A stretch of DNA of 64,000 bases from Deinandra increscens subsp. villosa. Lineage: Eukaryota; Streptophyta; Magnoliopsida; Asterales; Asteraceae. The stretch lies in NCBI GenBank assembly GCA_039602395.1, contig JBCNJP010000008.1, forward strand, positions 19,111,867-19,175,866, given 5' to 3'. The first letter of the stretch is position 1; the number at the start of each line of letters is the position of its first letter. A program made the translations under genes and the position numbers. Under the pieces are notes generated by a model. The model ran no database searches and had not been told where the DNA came from. It saw only the letters and a program-made list of their open reading frames with translations. Below, piece after piece: positions 10,929 to 21,754 of the stretch.

Positions 10929-11258
10929 TGTTGATACATGGTCTTGATCGTCATGTGAAGTATCGAATACAAGACGAAACATGCAATGTAGCTGTGGTCC
11001 GAAATCCCAGCGAACCTGGAGTTCGGACAGGTCCGAACATGTGGCCGAATCTCAGGTTCGTCCAGTCATGATATAGCTAGTATAAATACGTCGTCTTGTA
11101 TAGAACTCATAAGCTTTTTTCGTGTAATATTCTCCGAGTGTACTATGTGGTTCTCTGTGGTTAATTCAAAGCTTATTTGTATTTACACTCTGTGTTTTAC
11201 TCGTTTACATTGATTTCAGTATGACTAACTAGAAGATCCACACGCTCAAGCAATTTCA
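10929..11258 (+). repeat. 5' LTR of element A
   Basis: Starts TGTTGATACATGG and ends GCAATTTCA, followed two bases later by the primer binding site. The TATA box (TATAAATA at 11081-11088) is preceded by inverted CGAACCTGGAGTTCG-type words at 10988-11060. The transcription start should lie about 30 bases after the TATA box. Confidence 0.9.
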
Positions 11259-11260
11259 AG

Positions 11261-11274
11261 TGGTATCAGAGTAT
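11261..11274 (+). other. Primer binding site of element A
   Basis: TGGTATCAGAGT follows the LTR after AG and matches initiator methionine tRNA except at the last base. Confidence 0.85.
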
Positions 11275-11499
11275 TTGGTTTGCTCAACTAGTCGGAAATC
11301 ATTGTTTTTTGGAGTTTTGAGTTCAAATTCACGTTTTTAAGAAAATGAGTATCATTTTTGAGTTCATTTGATCATCTTAAGTGTGCTTCTCGTCAAAAAT
11401 TCATTTCTAGATTGTTCATTTTGAGATTATCTGAATTCCTGTCAAAAATTCCAATCCAAAACACTGAAAATCGAGAAAATGGTGTTGAGTGAAGTTTGC

Positions 11500-11740
11500 C
11501 TCGTTTGAGGTTCGGACACGTTCGATGTAACCGCTCCGAACTTCAAGTTCGAACGGAGATCGGCCACTTTCTTGGTTCGGTGAGATTTCGGTGCAAGTTC
11601 GGTGAGAGTTCGGTCTTCATTCGGAGCTAGTTCGGTGTTGATTTTATTCTTTCGTCCGAAAGTCAAGTTCGGCCAGAGTTTGGCGAAGCTCAAGTTCGGA
11701 GGAAGTTCGGCGAGAGTTCGGAGGAAGTTCGGAGTGAACA
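11500..11740 (+). repeat. Leader array of GTTCGG words (element A)
   Basis: About 15 copies of GTTCGG and close variants, some inverted (CCGAAC), fill 240 bases between the primer site and gag. The same word forms the palindrome in the LTR upstream of the TATA box. Confidence 0.85.
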
Positions 11741-11758
11741 CTAACCAGTTTTTTCAAA

Positions 11759-14667
11759 ATATCCGATTTTCAAGCGTTCGCGGCTATTCAAAATTCGGTT
11801 CAAGCTATGATGCAATCGATGATGAATTATGATAACGAAATCGGAAGAAGTCAAAAAGTTCCTAAATTGTTCAAATTGGAAGATTATCATAGTTGGGTTA
11901 CACGGTTTGAAGCGTATGTCTCGGCGAATGATATTGATATGTGGTTATCATATTTTGATCAATATGTTTATCCTAAGGGAGAAGATGGGGAACCAATTCT
12001 TCAAAGGAAGCTTTCCGATGAACAAAAGAAAGCATATCAAGCTGAGAAGAAAGCCTATGGTACTTTAACGATGGCATTACCTACATAATTATTACATCAA
12101 TTTTCAAGTAACTACACAGCAAAGGAATTTGATAGTTTTAAATATTATCAAAACGAATCAATTCCAAATCTGATCACAAGATTTGCTCATTTAATGAGAA
12201 ATTGGTGAATCTTACAAAAGATGAAGCTGATAAGAAAGATAAGATCATGGAAGCCCTACTAGAGAAATGGGAGAATTATGTGATGATGGTTTCTCATGAT
12301 AAAGATTATTCAAAAATGTCTTTTAATGATCTGATTCAACGAATCTAAGCAAGGGATATGGAGTTAACGGTGAACAAGTCACTTCCTGAGCAAGTTCAAA
12401 ATCCTGCAGTGTATTATGGTAATAATGATTCAACTTTGAATGCTGGGAAATCGAATATTCTTAGTTCTGCACTTCCTACAACATTTATTGCAGGTAAATC
12501 TGAAATTCCAAGTTATTCTTCTACTGGTTGTACTGTTTCAAGTCTTAGTTCTTCAACTCAAAGTGCATTGTCTGTTCAAACTATCAATGATTATAATGCT
12601 TTAATGTCTGCATTAGTATCTTCATATTTTGGTGTTATCACTGGTGTTGTGAATAATGCTGAATTAGCCAATAAAGATTATGATCATATTGATTAAGATC
12701 ATTTAGAGGAAATGGATCTAAATTGGGAGTATGCTATGTTGGTTCGAAGGACAAAGACATTTTTCAATAGAACTGGTAAGAAGAGACTGAATCAGGAAGG
12801 GAAGATTGGTTTGGATAAGTCAAAGGTGAAATGTTATAAGTGTTCCGTTTATGGTCATTTTTCTCGAGAATGTCCAAGTTCTGCGGAAAGTAAATTGAAG
12901 ACTGGTCAACATACACATTTAGTTTTTCATCCATCAAATGAAGCTAAAAAGGTTTAGAAGAAATCTATTACTTTTGCTCATGATTGGACCAATACATTTT
13001 TGCACTCAAATGAATTTGCATGGAATGCAGATTCAGAAGTTACAAAAAATCATGTTCCCAATACTATTGCTTTGACTTCTCGTCATGCTGATGATGACAG
13101 TGTTCTGACTGATTCTGATTCGTATTCGAGTGCTTCTTTGGTTCAAGATGATTTGCCCAAAGTTTCTGATAGTTCAAAAGTTGTCACATTTGAATGTCTT
13201 TAATGTAAAAAATTACTTAAGGAGGTTGCGGGTTTTGAACAAAGATGTCAAATGTCAACTGAAGAGATTGTGGTGCTCAAGAAAGAGTTAGAAGATTTTC
13301 AATAGAAGTATTATGAGTTGGTTCATGAAGATATTTTGAAGGAAAAGTCTTAATTGGCTGAAGAATGTGAAAAAGCTAAAGCTGAAGCTTTAGATGGAGC
13401 TCAAGATTTTGAGAATTTGTTTGCGAAAAGTTATCCAGTTCAGCAAAAGTATGAGGAATCTGTTGCTCTTATTGCTAAAACTGCTATTACTGTTGAGAAG
13501 CTTCAAAATAAGATTTCTATGCTTCAAGATGAGAATGTTCTCTATCGTGATAAAAATGAGGTCTTGACTAAAGATGTTGAGATTTATAAGCAAAAGAGAG
13601 AAAATGTTCTTGAAGAACTATATGCAGAATGTGAGATTCGAAAGTTACCAACTTATGAATATGATGATCTAAATGAAAACTTCATCAAGTCACAGAAAGA
13701 GGTGTTTGAGGCTCAACAAAAGATCAATGATTTGAAATTGGAAATTTTAGAGCTAAAAAGACAAGTGAAGAATTGCAATTTGTCTCCGACATTGCCAGAC
13801 TTCTTATACAAACAGGATCAGAGTTCAGAAAGTTCTCAGAAGGAGGATGTTCACTCGGTTCCTCAACCAGTGGATTTGATTGAAGTTACTTCTGCTCAAA
13901 TTGATCCAAAAGCAGAATTACATGATTATTCACAATTTGCTACTCCACCCAAGAAGAAAAAGTCCAGATCTAAGAAGACAGCGAAGTCTTTGGGTGAAGC
14001 TCCAAAATTTGTTTCAAAGTCTGTGTTTTTGGAAAATGAAAAGGTTTTTGATAAGGTTGCTTCAAGTTCTTCATCCGTAACTGAAGATGAAAAAGGGTTA
14101 ATTGAGAAGAACAAGCTGAAAGATATCAAAGCTAAATTCACTAATGAAACTAAGTCATGAGAGGCTTCAAGTTCTTCTTCTAATTCTTCAAAGAATCAAG
14201 GATCTAAACACAAAGGTTTGGGTTACAAAATGAAGGAAGAACTTGTTGAAGCTAAGTAACCAGTGAAGACTGAGAAGGTTCCTAAAGCAAAGGTTACAAA
14301 GAAATCACCATCTCAGAAAGAATTTTCTTATTCTTCTGGAAGATCGTCATCTTCAAGGAGTCCATCTCCTAGGTATGATTCTTCTGATGGTTTCTTTGAT
14401 AATTTTAGTTCTGAACATTCATCTTGTTTTTCAAAGTCAAAACAATTTTCAAATAATTTTAGAGAATGGCTTTGTTATGTATGTCGTCAAACGGGATATC
14501 TAGCTGCTAATTGTCTGACGACTGCTTATATCCACAAAACCGCCAAATATGTGGATACCAAAGGTCAAATTTTTGATGAACCATGGTCTCCAACAGTTAA
14601 ATCAGCTCGTAAATCGTCTTGGTCTAAACCGAGTACGTCGGTTGAATCTGATTCGGGTTCTGACTGA
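11759..14667 (+). pseudogene. Copia gag with two zinc knuckles, decayed (element A)
   Basis: The expected start, by comparison with E3, has ATA instead of ATG at 11759-11761. Order: N-terminal gag domain (LEDYHSWVTRFEAYV), a deletion and frameshift at about 12090-12350, zinc knuckle 1 (CYKCSVYGHFSREC, 12832-12873), a long Glu/Lys-rich coiled-coil region (about 13220-13790), a basic/Ser-rich region, and knuckle 2 (CYVCRQTGYLAANC, 14473-14514) whose His is replaced by Tyr. After 12358 one frame is kept for 2.3 kb with about nine nonsense codons and no frameshift. Gag forms the virus-like particle and binds the RNA. No pol follows. Confidence 0.85.
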
Positions 14668-15340
14668 AAATTAAAACTTTTCCAAATTTGGAAACCGAAA
14701 GTTGTTTCCAAGGCCAACAATGACTTTGTGGAAGACACCGGGCGACCCGACGCTGTTGAATCGGGTCGATCCCACAACGACTATTGTTTTATTTGGTGTC
14801 AAGCAGGTATTTCTAGAAGATCTTTGAGTGATTGGAAAGCTGCTGTTTGTTGAATATCTGTGCTAATTTAACCTGAATTTCTAAATCAAAATTTATTTTT
14901 CAAATGCTAAACTGAAGTATTTGTGTTGGTTGATCAATTTTTTTCACTCCATCTCAGTTTGAGGGGGAGTTTGTTTTTGCAAAAATACAAAAATAGTGTG
15001 TTGTTTTTTCAAATCGTAAAAATGAAAATCTATAAATAGTGTTGTCATTTTTAGGAGGAGAAATTTGAAAAAGCCAAAAACATTGAAAAATGAGAAATTG
15101 TATCCGACATGTTTGGGAAATGATGGTACATTGGCTGACAGTGTCTGACTCATGGATAAAGTAGATGAAACACTCATAAGACCATTTGATCGATGTGAAA
15201 GGTAGGTTTGGCAAATCAGAAAGTATACAAAAATGATATACACTAAATCTGATGCTTGACCAAGTAGACAACATCTTGATGCGTATCTCAAGATATATCA
15301 AGAAAAAGATGTGATATACGCTCTGATACCAGGGGGAGTT
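14668..15340 (+). other. 3' noncoding region of element A with two polypurine tracts
   Basis: No ORF. Just after gag there is a perfect hairpin (CGACCCGA at 14743-14750, TCGGGTCG at 14761-14768). An internal polypurine tract (GAGGGGGAGTT) lies near 14961-14971 and the terminal one (AGGGGGAGTT) at 15331-15340. Parts match the corresponding region of E3 (33126-33715). Confidence 0.7.
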
Positions 15341-15670
15341 TGTTGATACATGGTCTTGATTGTCATGTGAAGTATCGAATACAAGACGAAACATGCAATG
15401 TAGCTGTGGTCCGAACTCCCAGCGAACCTGGAGTTCGGACAGGTCCGAACATGTGGCTGAACCTCAGGTTCGGTCGGTCGTGATATAGCTAGTATAAATA
15501 CGTCGTCTTGTATAGAATTCATAAGCTTTTTCCGTTTCATATTCTCTGAGTGTACTCTGTGGTTCTCTGTGGTTTATACAAAGCTTATTTGTATTTACTC
15601 TCTGTGTTTTACTCGTTTACATTGATTTCAGTACGACTAAGTAGAAGATCCACACGCTTAAGCAATTTCG
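15341..15670 (+). repeat. 3' LTR of element A
   Basis: The same 330-bp unit as the 5' LTR with scattered differences. Its last two bases are CG instead of CA. Confidence 0.88.
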
Positions 15671-15675
15671 TGGTC

Positions 15676-15905
15676 ACCTCGATTTGCGGTGACAAGTGGA
15701 TTTTCTTTGAGTACCATGTACGTTGGTAAACCCCGTGAACAAAACCCATTTTCGGCGGTGGGTAGCGGAGCCGCGGTGGCCGGCGGCTGAGCCATGGTAG
15801 CGAGCGATGAGGTAGTGATCGTCAAGTACAAGGGCAAAGCCCAAGAGTTTGTTGCGGGCGAAGGGGCTCTGGAGGAGACGGTATACGACGATAGGGAGGT
15901 GGCGT
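15676..15905. other. Right half of the GC-rich coding-like fragment
   Basis: Continues the fragment at 10814-10928. The plus strand holds a short open frame starting at about 15794 (MVASDEVVIVKYKGKAQ, 36 codons). The minus strand holds an ATG in good context reading MAQPPATAAPLPTAENG. Only one of these, if either, was a real gene; I cannot decide which. Confidence 0.4.
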
Positions 15906-17115
15906 AAGTGGTGGCGAATATTATTAATTATTTATCTTTTATTTAATTATTAAAATACATTTAGTAAAAAAATAATAATCCACTATAAATACTAAAATAG
16001 TAATTATTCATTAGCAGTTAACACATTAATAGGGTTTATGACATGTTGACCCTAGTGTAACTCTTATGGGTCAAAGAACGGGTCGGGTACGTTAAATGTC
16101 GGGTCAAGACATACGATATCCAACAATGATAACATATGAAAATATGCGATAATGAAAACTTGATATAGTGAAAACATGATATCATGTGATAATGAAAACA
16201 TTTGATCATGCAAACATGGGATAGCGATGGCGCAAGGGCCAATCACGGTAAACGAATATTTTACAAATGTTATATTGAATGACATGTTTTGAATGAATAG
16301 ATTAACTTAGATCGAATGGCATAAATTTGAATAGTGAAAGTTGAATATCAGTCGAACATAAGTAAGTGCTAAGTTTGAAATCATGAATTGAATCGAATCT
16401 AAAACCGAAAGTTGAAACACGTGATTTTGAATTTTGAAATACACGATTCGAATTACCAAACCGAATATTTAATCGAATGACATCCATAACCAAATTTTGA
16501 ATTCACGAGTCGAAGGTTGAAAACCACAAGCCAAGAGTTGAAAAATTACAACAGTATTCACAAATCAATGAGTCAAAAATTGCAAACCGAACTCACATAT
16601 CAATTATTGAATGATGCGAGTTATAAATTTTGAATTCACACATCGTGTACCGATAACATGAGATTGAATCCATAGTTCAAACATTAGAAACCATGAACTG
16701 AGTCCACACATCAAGTATTGAATAACGCGAGTTTGGAACTCATATTCTGAGCATTAAAACCCACAAATTGAATTTGAAACATTAATGACGCTAGCATGAA
16801 AATTACAATTTAAATTAAAATGCGGAATAACGCGAGTTTTCCCAAAGATATTTGTTTGGGTCAAAATTTTGTGAAAAAATCAAAAACAGAATTTGCGTAA
16901 ATTCGAATATCGCTAAAGAAAGCGATAACGAATTTATCTGGGTAAGGGCTGCAAACAGATCTATGTGTTTCACAGGAGCTCTTGGTTACCCAGGAGAAAC
17001 TCGTGGCCAAGCACGATCATGGATTTGAAAGGAAAAGTCAAACATGACAGCGAGGCATTAATGCTATGTAAGTAGCATAGCTACAGGGATATTGTCAGCA
17101 CGAATGCAATAAAAC
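15906..17115. other. Noncoding AT-rich stretch
   Basis: No ORF, RNA gene or LTR recognised. Words of the type TTGAAT/GAATTC recur loosely between 16300 and 16760. Probably old degraded repeat sequence. Confidence 0.5.
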
Positions 17116-17466
17116 TGTTAGAGCATTATATGGTTCGTCGTGTGAAGTATCAGAAACAAAGACAAAGCTACAAGATTGACTACTCACGAACTGACCCGAA
17201 GTAGAAGTTTGGGTGGTCACGAACTGAACCGAAGTGGCAGTTCGTGTGGTGTCTAGTTCGGACAGTGGTAACATAGTATAAATAGCTAGTTTCTTGTATA
17301 GATTAGGACTTCTTGCCATATTATATGTGTGATATTCAGTGTGTACTCTCCGTGGTTTAGTAATACAATCTCAATCGTATATAGCTTCTTGTATTCACTT
17401 TTTTTTACTCGAATTACTACGATTTCATCATGATCGAGTAGACGACCCACCGCTCACGCACTTTTA
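17116..17466 (+). repeat. LTR C (5' LTR of the gag-only element E2)
   Basis: Runs from TGTTAGAGCATTATATGG to GCACTTTTA and is directly followed by AG and a primer binding site. The TATA box (TATAAATAG, 17277-17285) is preceded by ACGAACTG/CAGTTCGT and CCGAAGT words. No 3' copy is visible in the window. The gag that follows at 18128 probably belongs to it. Confidence 0.75.
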
Positions 17467-17468
17467 AG

Positions 17469-17484
17469 TGGTATCAGAGCAAGG
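17469..17484 (+). other. Primer binding site after LTR C
   Basis: TGGTATCAGAGCAAGG, a match to initiator methionine tRNA in its first 12 bases. Confidence 0.9.
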
Positions 17485-17825
17485 TTCATTCTGCTGGTCA
17501 TTGAATCTCTATTTTTTGAGTTTTTGTGATAAAATGTGTCGGTATTTGACAAATTGGTGTGTTTTTGCTTTGGTTTAATCGTTTCAGATGTGTTTTTGGT
17601 GAAAATTCTACTCCTAAATCATTTCTTTCGAGTATATTTGATCTACTGCGGAAAATCTCGTCCAAAATTCTCAACATTCGCAAATTTTGATCCAAAACAT
17701 TCCAGTTCGGGTGAAGATAGTCTGTTGAGAAATAACCGTCACCCGAAGTGACAATTCGGAAAAATAACCGTCGCGAAGTCATACGAAGTCACAGTTCGGA
17801 TCAGTTTGCATTTCACTTCGAATCA
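17485..17825 (+). other. Leader after LTR C
   Basis: Noncoding. Near its end (17700-17820) it repeats CCGAAGT/CAGTTCGG words like those upstream of the TATA box in LTR C. It is cut off at 17826 by LTR fragment D. Confidence 0.65.
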
Positions 17826-18127
17826 TGTTAGAGCATATTCTTATGCTACAATGCTACAATGTGTCTCGTGTATTGTATCTAGATCAGAGCTTTATTGTGT
17901 GAGTCTTAGGGTCTGCGTACCATGGGTCGTACCAGTTGGTACGGAGCCAACATACCAATGGTATGTTGGTTGGTACGATGGACTAAGTTGTTACTATAAA
18001 TAGTTTATGTTAGAGAGAGTTAGCTAGTTATGTCATTTCTATCACTCTTAACTATTTGTAATTGAGTGTCTCTCTCTCTCTCTCTCTAGAACACTTTGTA
18101 ATCTCTAAGTGAAATCAATAAAGAAAA
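17826..18127 (+). repeat. LTR fragment D joined directly to gag
   Basis: Starts TGTTAGAGCATATTC and contains a TATA box (TATAAATAG, 17995-18003) with a perfect palindrome just upstream (arms CCAACATACC and GGTATGTTGG around AAT, 17947-17969). A TC microsatellite lies at about 18066-18089. It runs straight into the gag start at 18128 with no primer binding site, so its 3' end is missing. It may be a solo LTR truncated on insertion or a recombination product. Confidence 0.6.
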
Positions 18128-18245
18128 ATGAGCGATTTTCAAGCATTTATAGCTGCTCAGACTTCAATTCAAATCATGATGAATTATGATAACGAAATAG
18201 GAACAACTCATAAAGTTCCCAAATTGCTAAAATTGAAGGATTATC
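18128..18245 (+). pseudogene. Copia gag of element E2, first part
   Basis: ATGAGCGATTTTCAAGCATT begins a gag whose N-terminus (MSDFQAFIAAQTSIQ, NYDNEIGTTHKVPKLLKLKDY) matches those of A and E3. It is interrupted after the codons for DY by element F (target duplication TTATC) and resumes at 22394. Confidence 0.88.
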
Positions 18246-18883
18246 TGTTGGAACTTTTAATAAGTGTGACTGACGCCATCAAATCTATTCTCGAATAATT
18301 CGGTTGAAGAATCCATTGTGATTTGATTCAGAGACGTGGGTTGTGATGCTTGAGGCTTGCAAGTTTGGACCGAAGACGTTTTCTTGAAAAGTCAACTGTT
18401 CGAGTCAACGGTCAACGTAAAAGTCAACGGAAGATCGGTTCGAGCGAGTCAAGCTTCATATTAATTAAATCATCTTTGATTTAATTAATAATAATTATGT
18501 CATTTGTTTATTTGTATTTGCTCATTTTTATTTGTGTTTTTGCTAGTTAGTGGGCTAGTGAGCACATGGGCTCTCTATAAATAGGAAGGGATAGCTCCAT
18601 TAGAAAGATGAAGAATAAGGAATGAATAATGAGTAATGTGAGCTATCATTTCTAGAGAGAGAGTCACACATTGGGTTTGAGCTCAACCCAATGTGACCAT
18701 GGATTTCCAATGACGAGTTTGTAATCATTCGGTTCGTTGTAATCATTCAGCAATAATCAATGAATCGTTTGATTTATTATTTCTTGTCATTTATTATCTT
18801 TGATTCTCTTCATCCCGTCTCCTTGGTCTCACCTTCGTTCTTGCTCAAGATCGGGATTCTCGATGTTAAATTTGGTCCTGACA
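18246..18883 (+). repeat. 5' LTR of F (638 bp)
   Basis: From TGTTGGAACTTTTAATAAG to TTGGTCCTGACA. TATA box CTATAAATAGG near 18575, preceded by the palindrome TTAATTAAATC/GATTTAATTAA at about 18461-18490. GTCAAC words are repeated near 18400-18440. Confidence 0.92.
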
Positions 18884-18885
18884 AA

Positions 18886-18900
18886 TGGTATCAGAGCGGG
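18886..18900 (+). other. Primer binding site of F
   Basis: TGGTATCAGAGCGGG, two bases after the LTR. Confidence 0.92.
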
Positions 18901-19379
18901 TACCGATCAGATTCATCTCACCGTGAATCTGGTCACTCGAATCTGTGATTTTGAGCTTGAATGAGGTGCTGATTGGAAAACCCACTTTGGAGACTTTTTT
19001 TCTACTTTTTCTTATTTTTGGAGCTGATTGATGATTTCTGGATGAATCTGATGATAGATTCTTGTTATTGGGTTCATTTAGATATGATTTCATGCTTCAT
19101 ATGTTCAAATCAGTGAAGAAATACGAGATCTGAGGCTGAAAAACGAAGTTGTTAGAGTTTTCCCGTTTTTGGGGTTTTGAAGATTTTTTAAGCTTTGATT
19201 CTGAGTTTTTGGTGCTAAAATCAGTGTTTTTTGATGAAATAAAGTATGAATCTTGGTGGAAAATGCATTCCGGATCCATTGGGAGCATCGGTTTTGTCTG
19301 AAACGCAAGGGTTTGGGCAGATCTAGAAAACACACAGTAGTGTGTGTTTCACGGTGTTCTTGGTGTTCTTCATTTTGGT

Positions 19380-19640
19380 TGAAGATTGCCTTGGCGATTT
19401 TGCAGCTGATGAAGATGTTCTTGGCGACCTCGAGAGAGCATGGAGATGTACTTGGCGATCTCAGGTGAGCTTGAAGATTGCCTTGGCGATCTCGGGTGTC
19501 TTTGAAGCTTGCTCTTGGCGATTTCGTCTAAGTTCTTGGCGATTTCACAAATAACATTGGCGATTTCATGTCCTGGCGATCTCGTCATGACTTTGGTGAC
19601 CTCGATTGGTCTTGGCGACCTTGTATCTTTGGCGATCTCG
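19380..19640 (+). repeat. Leader array of GGCGATCTCG words (F)
   Basis: At least a dozen copies of TTGGCGAT(C/T)TCG-like words at irregular spacing. The array recurs in F' at 50330-50540 on the other strand (GTCGCCAAG). Confidence 0.85.
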
Positions 19641-19717
19641 ACTAGTTCACCAACTGGGTTTTTCTTCGAATAAGTTTCAGTGAGTTTTGATCGTTAAAAT
19701 GTGTAGAAGACGGACTT

Positions 19718-20332
19718 TGTTGGAACTTTTAATAAGTATGACTGACGCCATCAAATCTATTCTCGAATAATTCGGTTGAAGAATCCATTGTGATTTGATT
19801 CAGATACGCGGGTTGTGATGCTCGAGGCTTGCAGGTTTGGACCGAAGACGTTTTCTTGAAAAGTCAACTGTTCGAGTCAACGGTCAACGTAAAAGTCAAC
19901 GGAAGATCGGTTCGAGCGAGTCAAGCTTCATATTAATTAAATCATCTTTGATTTAATTAATAATAATTATGTCATTTTTTTATTTGTATTTGCTCATTTA
20001 TTTGTGTTTTACTAGTTAGTGGGCTAGTGAGCACATGGGCTCTCTATAAATAGGAAGGGATAGCTTCATTAGAAAATGAGAATAAGGAATGAATAATGAG
20101 TAATGTGAGCTATCATTTCTAGAGAGAGAGTCACACATTGGGTTTGAGCTCAACCCAATGTGACCATGGATTTCCAATGACGAGTTTGTAATCATTCGGT
20201 TCGTTGTAATCATTCAGCAATAATCAATGAATCGTTTGATTTATTATTTCTTGTCATTTATTATCTTTGATTCTCTTCATCCCGTCTCCTTGGTCTCACC
20301 TTCGTTCTTGCTCAAGATCGGGATTCTCGATG
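19718..20332 (+). repeat. Extra LTR copy inside F, 3' end missing
   Basis: Matches the F LTR from TGTTGGAAC to GGGATTCTCGATG, then changes to interior sequence. No polypurine tract precedes it and no primer site follows. It resembles the 3' LTR more than the 5' LTR (shared GAAAATGAGAATAAGG). Confidence 0.85.
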
Positions 20333-21754
20333 TCCAAGGTTTTATGCTGCTGGTCTGTGATTGGCTACAATAGTTGCTCGTGGGACCCAGGCGCTGAATA
20401 TAGTCGTTAAGGCTGTGATGGCTGTTTTTTTCCCTTGGCTGAAGAACTCGAATGGGACCCACCAGCTGGAATAAATCATTTAAAGGCTGGAGTGTTGGCG
20501 CAATATCATTGGCGCAGCCCCTCCCTCACAGATCTCTAATAAGCTTCGTTGGATCTCCTCTATCTGGGCCCTTGGATTGTTTTAGTGTTTCTTTTCTAAT
20601 TGGCTGATTTTAAATAACGCGGATTATGGTCTTTTGTTGCTTAAATCTGATTGGTTTACGCCATTAGACATGGATTGTGCTTCTTCTTGTAGGGATTTAA
20701 TTAAAACCAATGGAATTTTTAATAATTTCGTCAAATACGGATATTTTCTTATCAGTTTCTCAACGAGACTTAACGAGATAACGCCGCGACGGAATTTCAG
20801 AAATTTTTCCGTTGGTCATGGATGTATTCCGAATTATTTATTTGGGTTCAAGTTTTTGGTGATTTCAGACCACGTTAGCTAACGACCACTGACGGAATTG
20901 TTTCGCTTCTCGGTTAAGTTTGTGACTGTTTCGTTATGTCTCACTCCAAGTTGTTTAGTTGATGCTGCGCTGATGTCATCTTACCGAATTAACTGGAATC
21001 TCAGTTAAATATTGGAATATTCCGTTAAATCTCTAACGGAAGGCCGTTACTTGAATAAAATTTACGGTCTTCTCAGTTTCATTCCAAATTGCACCGTTTG
21101 ACTCAGATATCTTCACGGAATATTTTTCGGAGCTCGATTTTCTTCGCCCAAAATTACGAAGACTCCAGTTATGAATAAATTTTGCGTTTATGCTCGGGAT
21201 CTCAGTTTTTCACCGATTTGACATTATTTTCGCATTCAACCCAGTCACGCGGAACAAGTTCAGAATTTATGGATCATTCACAACTGTCTGTACCCGGCTT
21301 CCGGTTTTTCGCAAGATTATCCGATTTCAGGATTTTTATACCGTTTTCTCTTCGGAACTGAGCGGAACGGTTCCACTCTCTGCATCTGGTTTTCCGCTTC
21401 CGCATCGGATGTTTTCAGAGGGATCTAGAGAAAAGGGGGAACTTCTATGGAATTGGATTATCGGGTCGATTATCTGAAGTTGGAGCATTTTCAGTGTTTG
21501 ATTGGTTTATCTGATTCGATTTGTTGCGATTTTCTCTCCGATGTTCAGCATTCTTAGTATTGTACCCGACTGTGTGAACCGAGTGAATTGCAGCACTTGG
21601 ATCTCAACTGGAGCAACAAGAACAGAAAAAGCTTATTCAAAGGGGGAACCTTTACAACAGAAAGATTCCGGTTTATCAGTTATTCTTCGAAGATGCACGA
21701 CAGAGCGGTTCTTCACCAGTATGACAGATTTGAAAGCGTCAGTCAAGGGGGAAT
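20333..21754 (+). other. Interior of F, second part
   Basis: No convincing ORF. Homologous to 48225-49800 (F') in the opposite orientation. It ends with the polypurine tract CAAGGGGGAAT at 21744-21754. Confidence 0.8.

Larger units (their letters stand above)
10929..15670 (+). mobile_element. Copia element A, gag only (non-autonomous)
   Basis: A 4.7-kb element with two 330-bp LTRs, a primer binding site, a leader rich in GTTCGG words, a long decayed gag and a polypurine tract, but no protease, integrase, RT or RNase H. The flanks GGGTC (10924-10928) and TGGTC (15671-15675) are a likely target duplication with one change. Such gag-only elements (TR-GAG type) depend on enzymes from a related autonomous element. 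Confidence 0.85.
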
